Source: Serratia liquefaciens
GTDB taxonomy: Bacteria; Pseudomonadota; Gammaproteobacteria; Enterobacterales; Enterobacteriaceae
DNA length: 64,000 nt
Direction of reading: 5' to 3'
Assembly (NCBI GenBank): GCA_012719855.1
Contig: JAAXZN010000048.1
Location: forward strand, 62,001 to 126,000
Made by a program: the position numbers and the translations under genes. The notes beneath the pieces were generated by a model. The model saw only the letters and a program-made list of their open reading frames with translations. It ran no database searches and had not been told where the DNA came from. This document shows positions 39,353-48,444 of this stretch, in pieces (position 1 is the first letter of the stretch; every line of letters starts with the position of its first letter).

Positions 39353-39640
39353 ATGGAAAGCCGTATCCAGTTTCGCATTGAGGATGAGACTAAACGTTTG
39401 GCGCAGAAAGCCGCAGAAGCCAAGGGGATCACTTTGAGTGAGGCATGTAGACGTTTGGCTGAGCAAATGGCAGATGAGCAACGGGCAACTGAGCAACATG
39501 AGAATTGGTTGAAAGAAAAGGTTGATGCCGCTTTTGCCCGTTTGCATGAAGGAAGCGCGGTCTATCTTGACCAACAACAGGTTGATGAAAGCATGGATGC
39601 CTTTAAGGCAAAAGTCCGAGCGAAATACGACCGAAAATAA
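39353..39640 (+). CDS. RelB/DinJ-type antitoxin
   Basis: A 95-residue protein with an N-terminal ribbon-helix-helix-like segment (MESRIQFRIEDETKRLAQKAAEAKGITLSEACRRLAEQM) and a charged C-terminal tail of the kind that wraps the toxin. The ATG at 39353 follows AGGAG. It is eight bases upstream of the toxin gene, in the standard antitoxin-first order. The exact family name is uncertain. Confidence 0.8.
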   Translation: MESRIQFRIEDETKRLAQKAAEAKGITLSEACRRLAEQMADEQRATEQHENWLKEKVDAAFARLHEGSAVYLDQQQVDESMDAFKAKVRAKYDRK

Positions 39641-39648
39641 GGATCGTT

Positions 39649-39927
39649 ATGCGTGTCGAATGGGATGAAGAAGCGCTACGGGACAGGGAACGTATTTTTG
39701 ATTTTCTCTATCCTTTTAATCCGCAGGCTGCTGAGCAGGCTGATGCTGAGATTGATAAGGCAGTGAGGCGCCTGTTGGATTACCCTGAACTCGGTAAAAT
39801 TTGGTACAGACAGGCGCGTAAGTTATTGGTCAGCCAGGCTTCATTATTAGTTTTATACGTTGTTGTTGACGACGTGATTAAGGTTTTAGCCGTTGCTCAT
39901 CAACGAGAGAAATTCCCTGACATATAG
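39649..39927 (+). CDS. RelE/ParE-superfamily toxin
   Basis: A 92-residue protein with the RelE/ParE layout: an N-terminal helical pair (WDEEALRDRERIFDFL ... AAEQADAEIDKAVRRLLDYPELGK) and a C-terminal beta-sheet ending VLYVVVDDVIKVLAVAHQREKFP. The PELG motif and the final HxR-type segment are typical of plasmid-stabilisation toxins. Whether it cuts mRNA or blocks gyrase cannot be decided. It ends two bases from the convergent nrdG stop. Confidence 0.82.
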   Translation: MRVEWDEEALRDRERIFDFLYPFNPQAAEQADAEIDKAVRRLLDYPELGKIWYRQARKLLVSQASLLVLYVVVDDVIKVLAVAHQREKFPDI

Positions 39928-39929
39928 AA

Positions 39930-40394
39930 CTAACGCAACTTATGCACCACCTGATTAGCGCTGCCGCGCCAAATCAGCGCCGGATCCTTTAAGTCCTGCA
40001 CAAACTTGCCGTCAATCAACACGTTAATCCTGTCCACTATCTGCATTTGCTGCGCATCCAGCTCCGCCAGCCGGTAGCCGGTCCACAGCCAGATATCCTT
40101 GCCGGGGCATTCTGCGCGTACCCGTTTCACCAGTTGCAGCACCGCCGCGACGTTGGCGGGGTGCAGGGGATCGCCACCGGACAGCGACAGCCCCTGGCGT
40201 GGAATGCGCTTATCGTTCAGGTCGGCAATCAATTGGTCTTCCATCGCCTGGGTAAAAGGCTGGCCGGAGTTAAGCCGCCAGGTGCTTTTGTTGTAGCAGC
40301 CGGGACACTGGTGCACGCAGCCGGCAACAAACAGCGTGCAGCGGGTACCGGGGCCGTTGACGACATCGATGGGGTAGTACTGGTGATAATTCAT
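39930..40394 (-). CDS. nrdG: Anaerobic ribonucleotide reductase activating protein NrdG
   Basis: A 154-residue radical SAM enzyme that installs the glycyl radical on NrdD. The iron-sulfur motif is CVHQCPGC, followed by YNKSTW, with the SAM-binding GGDPLHPANV segment. It lies 87 bases downstream of nrdD, as in E. coli, with a palindromic repeat in the gap. Confidence 0.96.
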   Translation of the reverse strand: MNYHQYYPIDVVNGPGTRCTLFVAGCVHQCPGCYNKSTWRLNSGQPFTQAMEDQLIADLNDKRIPRQGLSLSGGDPLHPANVAAVLQLVKRVRAECPGKDIWLWTGYRLAELDAQQMQIVDRINVLIDGKFVQDLKDPALIWRGSANQVVHKLR

Positions 40395-40414
40395 CTTTCG
40401 CTTTCTGAAGGTAG

Positions 40415-40434
40415 GGGCTCAGCACGCTGAGCCC
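40415..40434. repeat. REP-like palindrome between nrdD and nrdG
   Basis: The perfect 20-bp element gggctcagcacgctgagccc, preceded by gtag, matches the terminal unit of the tandem array at 59.9-60.0 kb and is related to the palindrome at 46.16 kb. It may be a dispersed intergenic repeat that stabilises the nrdD transcript. Confidence 0.7.
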
Positions 40435-40481
40435 GGATAGCAGGCGCGGTTGGCCGCGCCCCGACCGACAGCAGTCCGGCG

Positions 40482-42620
40482 TCAGCCGATCTGCCCGTTC
40501 CCCAGGTGTTTCACCCGGCGTTTCACCTCTTCTTGCTTGCCGGCATTGAACGGCCTGGCGTCCGGGCTGCCGAGATAACCGCACACCCGGCGGGTAACGG
40601 AGACCTTGGACGGCTCGTGGTTACCGCATTTCGGGCAGGTGAAGCCCTTGCTGGTGCAGGAAAATTCTCCGGTAAAACCGCACTCGTAGCATTCGTCGAT
40701 GGGCGTGTTGGTGCCGTAATAGGGCACGCGGCTGTAGCTGTAATCCCACACGTCTTCGAGCGCTTTCAGGTTGTGCTGCAGGTTCGGGTATTCGCCGTAA
40801 CAGATGAAACCGCCGTTGGCCAATGGCGGATAGGGAGCCTCAAAATCCAGCTTGTCGTAAGGATTGACCTTTTTCTCTACGTCGAGGTGGAAGCTGTTGG
40901 TGTAATAGCCTTTGTCGGTCACGCCCGGCACCACGCCGAAATCGGCGGTATCGAGCCGGCAGAAGCGATCGCACAGGTTTTCGCTTGGCGTGCTGTACAG
41001 GCTAAAGCCGTAACCGGTCTCTGCCTTCCAACTTTCCGTGGCGGCCCGCAGGTGCGCAACGATAGCGATCGCTTTGGCGCGCAGCGTTTCATCGTCGTAT
41101 ACGTGTTGTTCGTTGCCGAACAGGGCGTTGATGGTTTCATGCAGGCCGATATAGCCCAGCGAGATCGACGCGCGGCCATTTTTGAAGATCTCGGCAATGT
41201 TGTCGTCTGCCTTCAGGCGTACGCCGCAGGCACCTTCCATATACAAAATAGGGGCCACGCGCGCCTTGATACCTTCCAGCCGGGCGATGCGCGTCATCAG
41301 CGCTTTTTTCGCCAGCAGCAAGCGCTGATCCAGCAGATCCCAGAAGCGGGTTTCATCCCCCATGGCTTCCAGCGCAATGCGCGGCAGGTTCAGGCTGATC
41401 ACGCCGATATTGTTGCGGCCATCGTGTACCAGCTCGCCCTCTTCTTCGTAAGTGCCGAGGAAACTGCGGCAGCCCATCGGCGTTTTGAACGATCCGGTGA
41501 CTTTCACCACCTGATCGTAATTGAGAATGTCTGGGTACATGCGCTTGCTGGCGCATTCCAGCGCCAACTGCTTGATGTCGTAGTTCGGATCGCCGTACTG
41601 ATGATTCAGGCCGTCGCGGATGGCGAACACCAGTTTAGGGAACACCGCCGTCTTACGGTTTTTGCCCAGCCCGGCAATGCGGTTACTCAGGATAGAACGT
41701 TGGATCAATCGTGATTCCCAGGAGGTCCCCAGCCCGAAACCAAAGGTGACGAACGGCGTCTGACCATTGGCGGTGTGCAGGGTGTTGACCTCGTATTCCA
41801 GCGACTGGAAGGCGTCGTAACACTCTTTTTCGGTGCGCGCCATGGCATAACCTTGCGCATCCGGGATCTGCCACTGTTCGGCGACCTGCTGGTGTTTGTT
41901 AAAGCTTTCGGTGACGAACGGCGCCAGGATCTCGTCGATACGGTTAATGGTGGTACCGCCATAAATATGGCTGGCTACCTGCGCGATGATTTGCGCGGTC
42001 ACTGCGGTAGCGGTGGAGATCGACTTCGGGGGTTCAATCTCGGCGTTACCCATCTTGAAGCCGTTGGTCAGCATGCCCTTCAGGTCGATCAGCATGCAGT
42101 TGAACATCGGGAAGAACGGCGAGTAGTCGAGATCGTGGTAGTGGATCTCGCCTCGCTCATGGGCCAGCACCACGTCACGCGGCAGGATATGCTGCTTGGC
42201 ATAGTGCTTGGCGACGATCCCGGCCAGCAGATCGCGCTGGGTGGGGATCACCTTGCTGTCTTTATTGGCGTTTTCATTGAGCAGCGCCACGTTGCTTTGC
42301 TCTACCAGGCCGCGGATCTCCTGGTTCAGCCGTCCACGCAGTTCGCGCGCGACGTCGCGATCGTGACGATACTCAATATAGGCCCGCGCCAGCTGCTTGT
42401 ACTCGCCGGCCATTAGCTGGTTTTCTACCGCCCGCTGGATTTCATGGATATCGACGCGCGGCTGCTGTGATATCTGCTGAGCGACTACGCGGGCGACGGT
42501 TGCGCAGTAGTCCGCATCGACGATCCCCACGGCCAGCGCGGCCCGCTCGATGGCTTGCCCAATACGTGCCTCGTCAAAAGGTACCTGACAACCGTCCCGT
42601 TTAATCACTACTGGTTTCAC
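40482..42620 (-). CDS. nrdD: Anaerobic ribonucleoside-triphosphate reductase NrdD
   Basis: A 712-residue class III reductase that makes dNTPs without oxygen. An N-terminal ATP-cone (MKPVVIKRDGCQVPFDEARI) precedes the ten-stranded barrel. The C-terminal zinc site has CYECG and CPKCG, and the radical glycine is in RRVCGYLG at about residue 680. It is operonic with nrdG, with two NrdR boxes upstream. Confidence 0.97.
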   Translation of the reverse strand: MKPVVIKRDGCQVPFDEARIGQAIERAALAVGIVDADYCATVARVVAQQISQQPRVDIHEIQRAVENQLMAGEYKQLARAYIEYRHDRDVARELRGRLNQEIRGLVEQSNVALLNENANKDSKVIPTQRDLLAGIVAKHYAKQHILPRDVVLAHERGEIHYHDLDYSPFFPMFNCMLIDLKGMLTNGFKMGNAEIEPPKSISTATAVTAQIIAQVASHIYGGTTINRIDEILAPFVTESFNKHQQVAEQWQIPDAQGYAMARTEKECYDAFQSLEYEVNTLHTANGQTPFVTFGFGLGTSWESRLIQRSILSNRIAGLGKNRKTAVFPKLVFAIRDGLNHQYGDPNYDIKQLALECASKRMYPDILNYDQVVKVTGSFKTPMGCRSFLGTYEEEGELVHDGRNNIGVISLNLPRIALEAMGDETRFWDLLDQRLLLAKKALMTRIARLEGIKARVAPILYMEGACGVRLKADDNIAEIFKNGRASISLGYIGLHETINALFGNEQHVYDDETLRAKAIAIVAHLRAATESWKAETGYGFSLYSTPSENLCDRFCRLDTADFGVVPGVTDKGYYTNSFHLDVEKKVNPYDKLDFEAPYPPLANGGFICYGEYPNLQHNLKALEDVWDYSYSRVPYYGTNTPIDECYECGFTGEFSCTSKGFTCPKCGNHEPSKVSVTRRVCGYLGSPDARPFNAGKQEEVKRRVKHLGNGQIG

Positions 42621-42774
42621 GTTGTTACTCCTTGTTCCCCGAGGGAGCGTTGATGCCCTGCCTTGCAGATTTCAGCCTGAAAGCTATCGGGTATCGGTAT
42701 GATTTCAGCTTATCCACAGGGCAATGCCGCAGCACGCAAGGGCTGAGACGACGTGTGGATGTTTTTGTGGATAA

Positions 42775-42790
42775 CTACTATATATAGGTG
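42775..42790 (-). promoter_or_regulatory. NrdR box, distal
   Basis: The core ctatatatag (42778-42787) within ctactatatataggtg fits the NrdR consensus (acaCwAtATaTwGtgt). It is paired with the box at 42806 at a centre-to-centre spacing of 31 bases, about three helical turns, as usual for NrdR-repressed nrd promoters. Confidence 0.8.
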
Positions 42791-42805
42791 CTGTCGTTTC
42801 TTAAT

Positions 42806-42821
42806 GCACTATATATAGATG
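42806..42821 (-). promoter_or_regulatory. NrdR box, second
   Basis: The core ctatatatag (42809-42818) in gcactatatatagatg repeats the first box exactly in its ten-base centre. With its partner it should bind the dATP/ATP-responsive repressor NrdR upstream of nrdD. Confidence 0.8.
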
Positions 42822-42903
42822 TTGATGGAGTTCTTTTGACGTAGGACAAAGAAAATGAAAGAGCGCGCGTAAGCTGTACAGACGTTAATTTCGGCCTGAA
42901 TGC

Positions 42904-43812
42904 TCAGGCCGGACGAGAGTGGAAATGCTCGAGCAGGAACTCCACCCAGACGCGCACTCGCGGGGGCAGATCGGCGGAGGCGTAGTACAACCACAGTTGG
43001 GTGGGCTGCGGCCAGTATTCCGCCAGCACCGGCAGTAGAGTGCCCTGCGCAAAGTGATGCTCCGCATACCAACGCGCCAGACAGACGATGCCCAACCCGG
43101 CCAGCGCCGCATCCAGTAACATCTCCGGCCGACTGGCCACCAGCCGACCATGCAGTTCCAGCGTTTTGGCTTCGCCATGCCTGTGCAACGGCCATTTTAC
43201 GCTGCGGCCGGTAGCCGGGTTACGGTGCAGCAGGCAATTATGTTGCAGCAGATCGTCAGGATCCTGCGGCGTGCCGTGCTGCGCAAGATAGCCGGGCGAG
43301 GCCGCCACTACCATCTGCATCGGATACAGTGGCCGCGCCACCAACCGACTGTCGGGATCGACCCGGCTGCCGATGCCGACGTCAAACCCTTCGCCCACCA
43401 GATTGACCACGCGGGCATCCAGTGAGAGATCGAGATCGATCTGCGGATAATGTTCCAGGAATTGCGGGATCAACGGCATCAGGATCTGGCGGCCGAAGCC
43501 GGGGATCATGCTGACGCGCACCGTGCCGGAAGGTGCCTGCTGCGCGCTGCCGGCAGTTTCCAGCGTGGCAGACAGCGCCTGCCACAGCGGCGCCACATGC
43601 TGCAACAGCGCCTTGCCTTCGTCGGTGAGCACCACGTTGTGGGTATTACGCTGGAACAACCGCAGCGCCAGCTTTTCTTCCAGCACGCGGATATTTTTAC
43701 TGACTGCCGCCGGGGTGACGCCCAGTTGGCGCGCGGCGGCGGAGAAATTCTGCGCCTGGGCGGCCGCGAGGAAGGCCGGCAGCAGGCGGTGCACGTCAAA
43801 GGGCAGCGACAT
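42904..43812 (-). CDS. LysR-family transcriptional regulator
   Basis: A 302-residue LysR regulator. An N-terminal winged HTH (LPAFLAAAQAQNFSAAARQLGVTPAAVSKNIRVLEEKL) is followed by an effector-binding domain. The ATG at 43812 starts MSLPFDVHRLLPAF; the upstream extension of the frame is not credible. It is divergent from the quinone-reductase-like gene across 104 bases, so it probably controls that gene. The inducer is unknown. Confidence 0.88.
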   Translation of the reverse strand: MSLPFDVHRLLPAFLAAAQAQNFSAAARQLGVTPAAVSKNIRVLEEKLALRLFQRNTHNVVLTDEGKALLQHVAPLWQALSATLETAGSAQQAPSGTVRVSMIPGFGRQILMPLIPQFLEHYPQIDLDLSLDARVVNLVGEGFDVGIGSRVDPDSRLVARPLYPMQMVVAASPGYLAQHGTPQDPDDLLQHNCLLHRNPATGRSVKWPLHRHGEAKTLELHGRLVASRPEMLLDAALAGLGIVCLARWYAEHHFAQGTLLPVLAEYWPQPTQLWLYYASADLPPRVRVWVEFLLEHFHSRPA

Positions 43813-43916
43813 AGTGGTTGATACTTTCAGTTGAAATTGAAGTGACCATTCACAGCCTACACCCGCGGCGCTGGAAATGGAAAAATGCGTTATCAAATCT
43901 TAATCAAGGATCCTTT

Positions 43917-44453
43917 ATGTCGCGTATTTTAGTGTTGACCGCCCACCGTTTTCCCGACGAATCACGCATCAACAAAGCGTTGATCGAAGCGCTTCGTCCT
44001 TTGCCGGACGTCACTGTCCACGAACTGATGCGTGCCTACCCGGACTATCAAATCGACGTGGCGCGTGAGCAAGAGCTGCTGCAAAACCATGATGCGGTGG
44101 TGATGCTGTTCCCGTTCTACTGGTACAGCTCACCGGCCATTCTCAGCGAATGGCAGGATGCGGTATTAACCCACGGTTTCGCTTACGGCAGTGAAGGCAC
44201 CCAGTTGCACGGCAAGCCCTTGCAACTGGTGGTTACCACCGGCGGCAATCAGCAGGCCTATACGGCGGAAGGGTATAACCGCTATCCGGTCGAGGATTTG
44301 CTGCGCCCGTTCCATGCGATGGCCAACCTGACCGGCATGGATTATCTGCCGCCGCATCTGGTGCAGGGCGTCTTTGACATGAGCGATGAGCGTCTGGCGC
44401 AAGAGGCCGCTGGGGTGGTGGCTCTGTTGAAAAAAGGGCAGGGCGCAGCCTGA
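43917..44453 (+). CDS. NAD(P)H dehydrogenase (quinone)-like flavodoxin-fold protein
   Basis: A 178-residue protein of the KefF/MdaB/NQO1 flavodoxin-like family. The N-terminal FMN/FAD-binding segment is ILVLTAHRFPDESRINKALIEAL, and VMLFPFYWYSSPAILSEWQDAVLTHGFAYG is the characteristic family motif. ATG 43917 follows AAGGATCC. The divergent LysR gene probably regulates it. The natural electron acceptor cannot be named. It converges on treC with a 16-base gap. Confidence 0.85.
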   Translation: MSRILVLTAHRFPDESRINKALIEALRPLPDVTVHELMRAYPDYQIDVAREQELLQNHDAVVMLFPFYWYSSPAILSEWQDAVLTHGFAYGSEGTQLHGKPLQLVVTTGGNQQAYTAEGYNRYPVEDLLRPFHAMANLTGMDYLPPHLVQGVFDMSDERLAQEAAGVVALLKKGQGAA

Positions 44454-44469
44454 GACCACGCCCTGGGGG

Positions 44470-46134
44470 TTAGTCCTCTAACAGCCACCACACCGCTTCG
44501 AACGGTCGCAGGGTGATGGCCTGCGGCTGCGTAGGCGCATCGGCGTAATTGCTCATCAGCGGACGCCACAACGCTGAAGGTTCCACGCCTTCCGCCTGCC
44601 AGGCCAGCGGTTCGCGGCTGAGGTTGGCCGCCACCAGCAGACGTTGGCCGTTCCAGCGGCGCTGGTAGCACCACAGCGCCGGATGGTTGGGCGCCAGATC
44701 CTGATAGTCGCCGTGGGTCAACAGCGGATACTGCTTGCGCAGGGTGATTAACTGTCGGTAGGCGTAAAACACCGAGTCCAGATCGGCCAGTGCCGCTTCA
44801 GCATTGATTTGCGGGTAGTTTTCCGCACAGCCAATCCACGGGGTTCCCTGGGTAAATCCGGCGTTGGGCGCGGCACTCCACTGCATTGGCGTGCGGCCGT
44901 TATCGCGCGATTTAGTGGCCAGGATCGCCAGCAGATCGGCGTCACTTTTGCCCTGTGCGCTATGTTCGGCGTACATGTTCAGGCTTTCCACATCGCGGTA
45001 CTGCCCGATGGTGCTAAAGCCGGGATTGGTCATGCCGATCTCTTCGCCCTGATAAATATAAGGCGTGCCCTGCATGCCGTGCAGCACCATCGCCAGCATT
45101 TTGGCGGCCGGTACTCGCAGTTCGCCTTCATCGCCGAAGCGCGAAACAATGCGCGGCTGATCGTGGTTACACCAGAACAGCGCATTCCAGGCCTGGTTGT
45201 GCATGCCCTGCTGCCAGTGGCGGAAAATCTGTTTGAGTTCAACGTAATCCGGCGCCGCCAGCGTCCATTTCTCGCCGCCGGCATAGTCCACTTTCAGATG
45301 GTGGAAGTTGAAGGTCATCGACAACTCTTCACCGCTTTGCGCAGCGTACTGCCGGCAATGCTCCAGGGTGGTGGAGGACATTTCGCCCACGGTCATCAAG
45401 CCGCGCGGCTGGAACACGTCTCGGCTCATCTCCTGCAGGAACTCATGAATGCGCGGCCCGTCGGTATAGAAACGGCGGCCGTCACCCTGGGGATCGGACG
45501 GAAAATCCTGCTGCTTGGAAACCAGATTAATCACGTCGAGACGCAGGCCGTCGACACCTTTGTCGGCCCAGAACTGGCACACTTTCTTCAACTCTTCGCG
45601 GACCGGCGGGTGTTCCCAGTTGAGATCGGCCTGCTCGGTGGCAAACAGATGCAGGTAATACTGGCCGCTGTCGGCATGCCACTGCCAGGCATTACCGCCA
45701 AATTTGGAACGCCAGTTGTTCGGCGGCGCGTCACCTTCGCCATCGCGCCAGACGTAGAATTGGCGGAAGGGGCTGTTCAGTTCTTGCGAGGCTTTGAACC
45801 AGGGGTGTTCGGTTGAGGTGTGGTTAAACACCATGTCCATCACGATGCGGATGCTGCGCTGGTGGGCGGCGGCAATCAGTCGGTCGAAATCCTCCATGGT
45901 GCCGTAGGCCGGATCGATGGCGCAGTAGTCCGCCACGTCATAACCGTTATCCACCTGTGGGGAGACATACACCGGCGTCAGCCAGATCGCATCGACGCCC
46001 AGCTCTTGCAGATAGTCCAGCCGCTGGGTCACACCGGCCAGATCGCCGTAGCCGTTACCGGTGCTGTCCTGAAAACTCTTCGGGTAGATTTGGTAGATGA
46101 CGCCGTTTTGCCACCAGGGGATTGGATTGCTCAT
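44470..46134 (-). CDS. treC: Alpha,alpha-phosphotrehalase TreC
   Basis: A 554-residue GH13 enzyme that hydrolyses trehalose-6-phosphate to glucose and glucose-6-phosphate. GH13 regions are visible: DMVFNHTS, GLRLDVINLVS (nucleophile Asp), TVGEMSS (acid Glu) and FWCNHDQPR. The ATG at 46134 (MSNPIPWWQNGVIYQIYPK) has AAGG seven bases upstream, whereas ATG 46140 has no proper spacing. It follows treB in the trehalose operon. Confidence 0.96.
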   Translation of the reverse strand: MSNPIPWWQNGVIYQIYPKSFQDSTGNGYGDLAGVTQRLDYLQELGVDAIWLTPVYVSPQVDNGYDVADYCAIDPAYGTMEDFDRLIAAAHQRSIRIVMDMVFNHTSTEHPWFKASQELNSPFRQFYVWRDGEGDAPPNNWRSKFGGNAWQWHADSGQYYLHLFATEQADLNWEHPPVREELKKVCQFWADKGVDGLRLDVINLVSKQQDFPSDPQGDGRRFYTDGPRIHEFLQEMSRDVFQPRGLMTVGEMSSTTLEHCRQYAAQSGEELSMTFNFHHLKVDYAGGEKWTLAAPDYVELKQIFRHWQQGMHNQAWNALFWCNHDQPRIVSRFGDEGELRVPAAKMLAMVLHGMQGTPYIYQGEEIGMTNPGFSTIGQYRDVESLNMYAEHSAQGKSDADLLAILATKSRDNGRTPMQWSAAPNAGFTQGTPWIGCAENYPQINAEAALADLDSVFYAYRQLITLRKQYPLLTHGDYQDLAPNHPALWCYQRRWNGQRLLVAANLSREPLAWQAEGVEPSALWRPLMSNYADAPTQPQAITLRPFEAVWWLLED

Positions 46135-46159
46135 AGTCATACCTTTAAATCGTGACAAC

Positions 46160-46179
46160 GGGCCCGGCATGCCGGGCCC
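46160..46179. repeat. Palindrome between treB and treC
   Basis: The perfect 20-bp palindrome gggcccggcatgccgggccc followed by cctac mirrors the gtagg-flanked repeats at 40.4 and 60.0 kb, so it looks like another member of the same dispersed family. It may form a stem between treB and treC in the mRNA. Confidence 0.65.
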
Positions 46180-46190
46180 CTACATTTTAA

Positions 46191-47606
46191 TCAGACCGGC
46201 AGCTCACCGCGGCTGGCTTTGCGTTTGTAAACCATGATGGTCAGCACCAGCGGGATAATGACCGCCACCAGGATCGCCACCGTGTAAATCATCCAGAACT
46301 GCGGTTTGATCGACAGGATGCCTGGCAAACCGCCGACGCCGATGCCGTTGGCCATCACGCCGTCCAGGCCGCAGATCAGCCCGGCGAAAGCGGAGCCGAT
46401 CATCGCGCACAGCATAGGGAAACGGTATTTCAGGTTGATCCCGTACATTGCCGGCTCGGTGACGCCAAGGTAGGCGGAGATGGCCGCCGGGACCGAGATT
46501 TCACGTTCGTTGGCCTTGCGGCTGACGATGATGATACCCAGCACCGCAGATGCCTGAGCAATGTTGGACAGAGCAATCAGTGGCCAAACCGGCGTGCCGC
46601 CCATGCTCTGGATCATCTGCATATCGATGGCCAGCGTGGTCTGATGCACGCCGGTGATCACCAGCGGGGCATACAGGAAACCAAACAGTGCGGCCCCAAT
46701 CGGCGCGAAGCTGCCGGTCATGACGGCTTTCACCGCCCAGGCTACGCCATCGCCAATCATGCGGCCGAACGGGCCGATAAAGGCGTGCGCCAGGAACACC
46801 GCCAGCAGCAGAGAAACGACCGGCACCACCACCAGATACAGGTAATCCGGCACGATCTTTTTCAAGCGGGTTTCAATCCAGCCCAGTGCCATACCGGCCA
46901 GCATGGACGGGATCACCTGTGCCTGATAACCGACTTTCTGGATGGTAAACCAGCCGAAGTTCCACACTTCGGGGATCTGCTGGCCGAGTTGATAGGAGTT
47001 CATCAACTGTGGAGACACCAGCGTGACGCCCAGCACGATGCCAAGCACCGGCGTGCCGCCCATTTTTTTCACCGTTGACCAACAGATGGCGACCGGCAGG
47101 AACATGAAGATGGCTTCACCGAGCAGCCACAGGAAGTCGTAAATGGTTTTCCACGCCGGGTGCATTTGCGCCAGCGTTTGGCCGCCGGACATCGGGATGT
47201 CGCCGATCACGTTGCGGAAGCCGAGGATTAAACCGCCGCTGATCAGCGCCGGCAGCAGCGGGAAGAAGATTTCGGCGAAGTGGGAGATAGCACGCTCGCT
47301 CCAGGTCATGTTCTGGCGCGCCGCCACCTTGGCCTGTTCTTTATCGGCCTCGTTGACGCCGGTGGTGGCAATTAACGCCTGATAATAATCACCGACCTCC
47401 GGGCCAATCACTACCTGAAACTGACCGGCATTGGTGAAGCAGCCTTTGACCATTGGCAGCTCTTCGATTTCTTTTGGTTTGGCCAGACTTGGGTCGTTGA
47501 GAACGAAACGCAGCCTGGTAATGCAATGGCTGACGGTGGCGATATTCTCGCGCCCGCCGACCAGCACAATCAGGCGATCGATATCCTGCTGTTTTACTTT
47601 GCCCAT
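46191..47606 (-). CDS. treB: PTS trehalose-specific IIBC component TreB
   Basis: A 471-residue inner-membrane permease that imports trehalose as trehalose-6-phosphate. The N-terminal IIB domain carries the phosphorylated Cys28 in VSHCITRLRFVLND. The IIC domain (from about 105) has some ten hydrophobic segments and the GVHQTTLAIDMQM motif. It depends on the glucose IIA protein, encoded elsewhere. A TreR-type operator lies about 90 bases upstream. Confidence 0.96.
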   Translation of the reverse strand: MGKVKQQDIDRLIVLVGGRENIATVSHCITRLRFVLNDPSLAKPKEIEELPMVKGCFTNAGQFQVVIGPEVGDYYQALIATTGVNEADKEQAKVAARQNMTWSERAISHFAEIFFPLLPALISGGLILGFRNVIGDIPMSGGQTLAQMHPAWKTIYDFLWLLGEAIFMFLPVAICWSTVKKMGGTPVLGIVLGVTLVSPQLMNSYQLGQQIPEVWNFGWFTIQKVGYQAQVIPSMLAGMALGWIETRLKKIVPDYLYLVVVPVVSLLLAVFLAHAFIGPFGRMIGDGVAWAVKAVMTGSFAPIGAALFGFLYAPLVITGVHQTTLAIDMQMIQSMGGTPVWPLIALSNIAQASAVLGIIIVSRKANEREISVPAAISAYLGVTEPAMYGINLKYRFPMLCAMIGSAFAGLICGLDGVMANGIGVGGLPGILSIKPQFWMIYTVAILVAVIIPLVLTIMVYKRKASRGELPV

Positions 47607-47695
47607 TATTAGATACCTTTCTTGGGATGAGACTGCCGCAGAGGTGTTGTTCGAGTGATGATCAAAGCTTAGTCACTTCGCTTTTTTTATGGAAT

Positions 47696-47707
47696 GGGAA
47701 CGTTCCC
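47696..47707. promoter_or_regulatory. TreR operator upstream of treB
   Basis: The perfect palindrome gggaacgttccc has the central CG symmetry of LacI/GalR-family operators and lies 90 bases before treB. The repressor gene treR is 5.6 kb away, beyond the bacteriocin locus. Confidence 0.75.
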
Positions 47708-47937
47708 GGTTTGGGGTGAGGATCACAAAACGATAAAAAAATGACCACTTGTTGAACAGGGGATATTTGAGCGCGAGCCGAAACATTTCGTAATATTATC
47801 TTGAACTGGCGCAATGGTGGCTATACTGTCAGCCTTAACAATCAACAAGTTGATTGAAATCAGTGGCACTCACGCCTGTATTTTTAAAACCAATACGCTC
47901 TACGAGTGCTATTACCACGCACTTTTTTCAAGGAAGA

Positions 47938-48354
47938 ATGATGACTTTGACATTGCCTCGACTGCTTATTGTCTTTACCGCGCTGCTCCTGAGCGCCTGT
48001 ACCAGTCAAAAAAGTAGCCCGGAACGCCACGCCAAACATGCGGTTTATCAGTTGGCACGTGAAGATTTCTCCCCCGAAATGCGAACCCAAATCCCAGACT
48101 CGATAAAAGCGTCCATTCCGTTCTTCGACCAGTTCTACAAAATGGGGAAAGCCGATCGGGCCAAGGGCCTAACGCAGCAGCAGGCACAGCAGCAGGAAGC
48201 CTATTTCCGCAGCCCAGAATTCCTCAGTGACATGGGGAAGAAAGGACGATTTATCAATCAGCAATATTCAGTGGATAACCCACACAAACAACGCCAGATC
48301 TTGCTGGATTCCGCCGTTGCCACCTACTGGGATGGTTACGAAGGGCGGCCTTGA
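47938..48354 (+). CDS. Small lipoprotein, possibly Exc2 family
   Basis: A 138-residue lipoprotein. The signal peptide LPRLLIVFTALLLSAC ends in a good lipobox (LSAC), with Cys at about 22. The mature part has ERHAKHAVYQLAREDFSPEM and a Gln-rich segment. It resembles the Exc2-type lipoproteins associated with colicin plasmids, but I rate that name as tentative. ATG 47938 follows AAGGAAG. It is the only plus-strand gene of the treB-treR insertion and converges on the bacteriocin cassettes. Confidence 0.75.
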   Translation: MMTLTLPRLLIVFTALLLSACTSQKSSPERHAKHAVYQLAREDFSPEMRTQIPDSIKASIPFFDQFYKMGKADRAKGLTQQQAQQQEAYFRSPEFLSDMGKKGRFINQQYSVDNPHKQRQILLDSAVATYWDGYEGRP

Positions 48355-48444
48355 GGGGGATAAATAAGCTACTCATGAAAGTGCCCGATAAACTAGAGCT
48401 TATTGGGCATTGTTTCAATTATTTTATTCGGAAATTGGTGAGGG

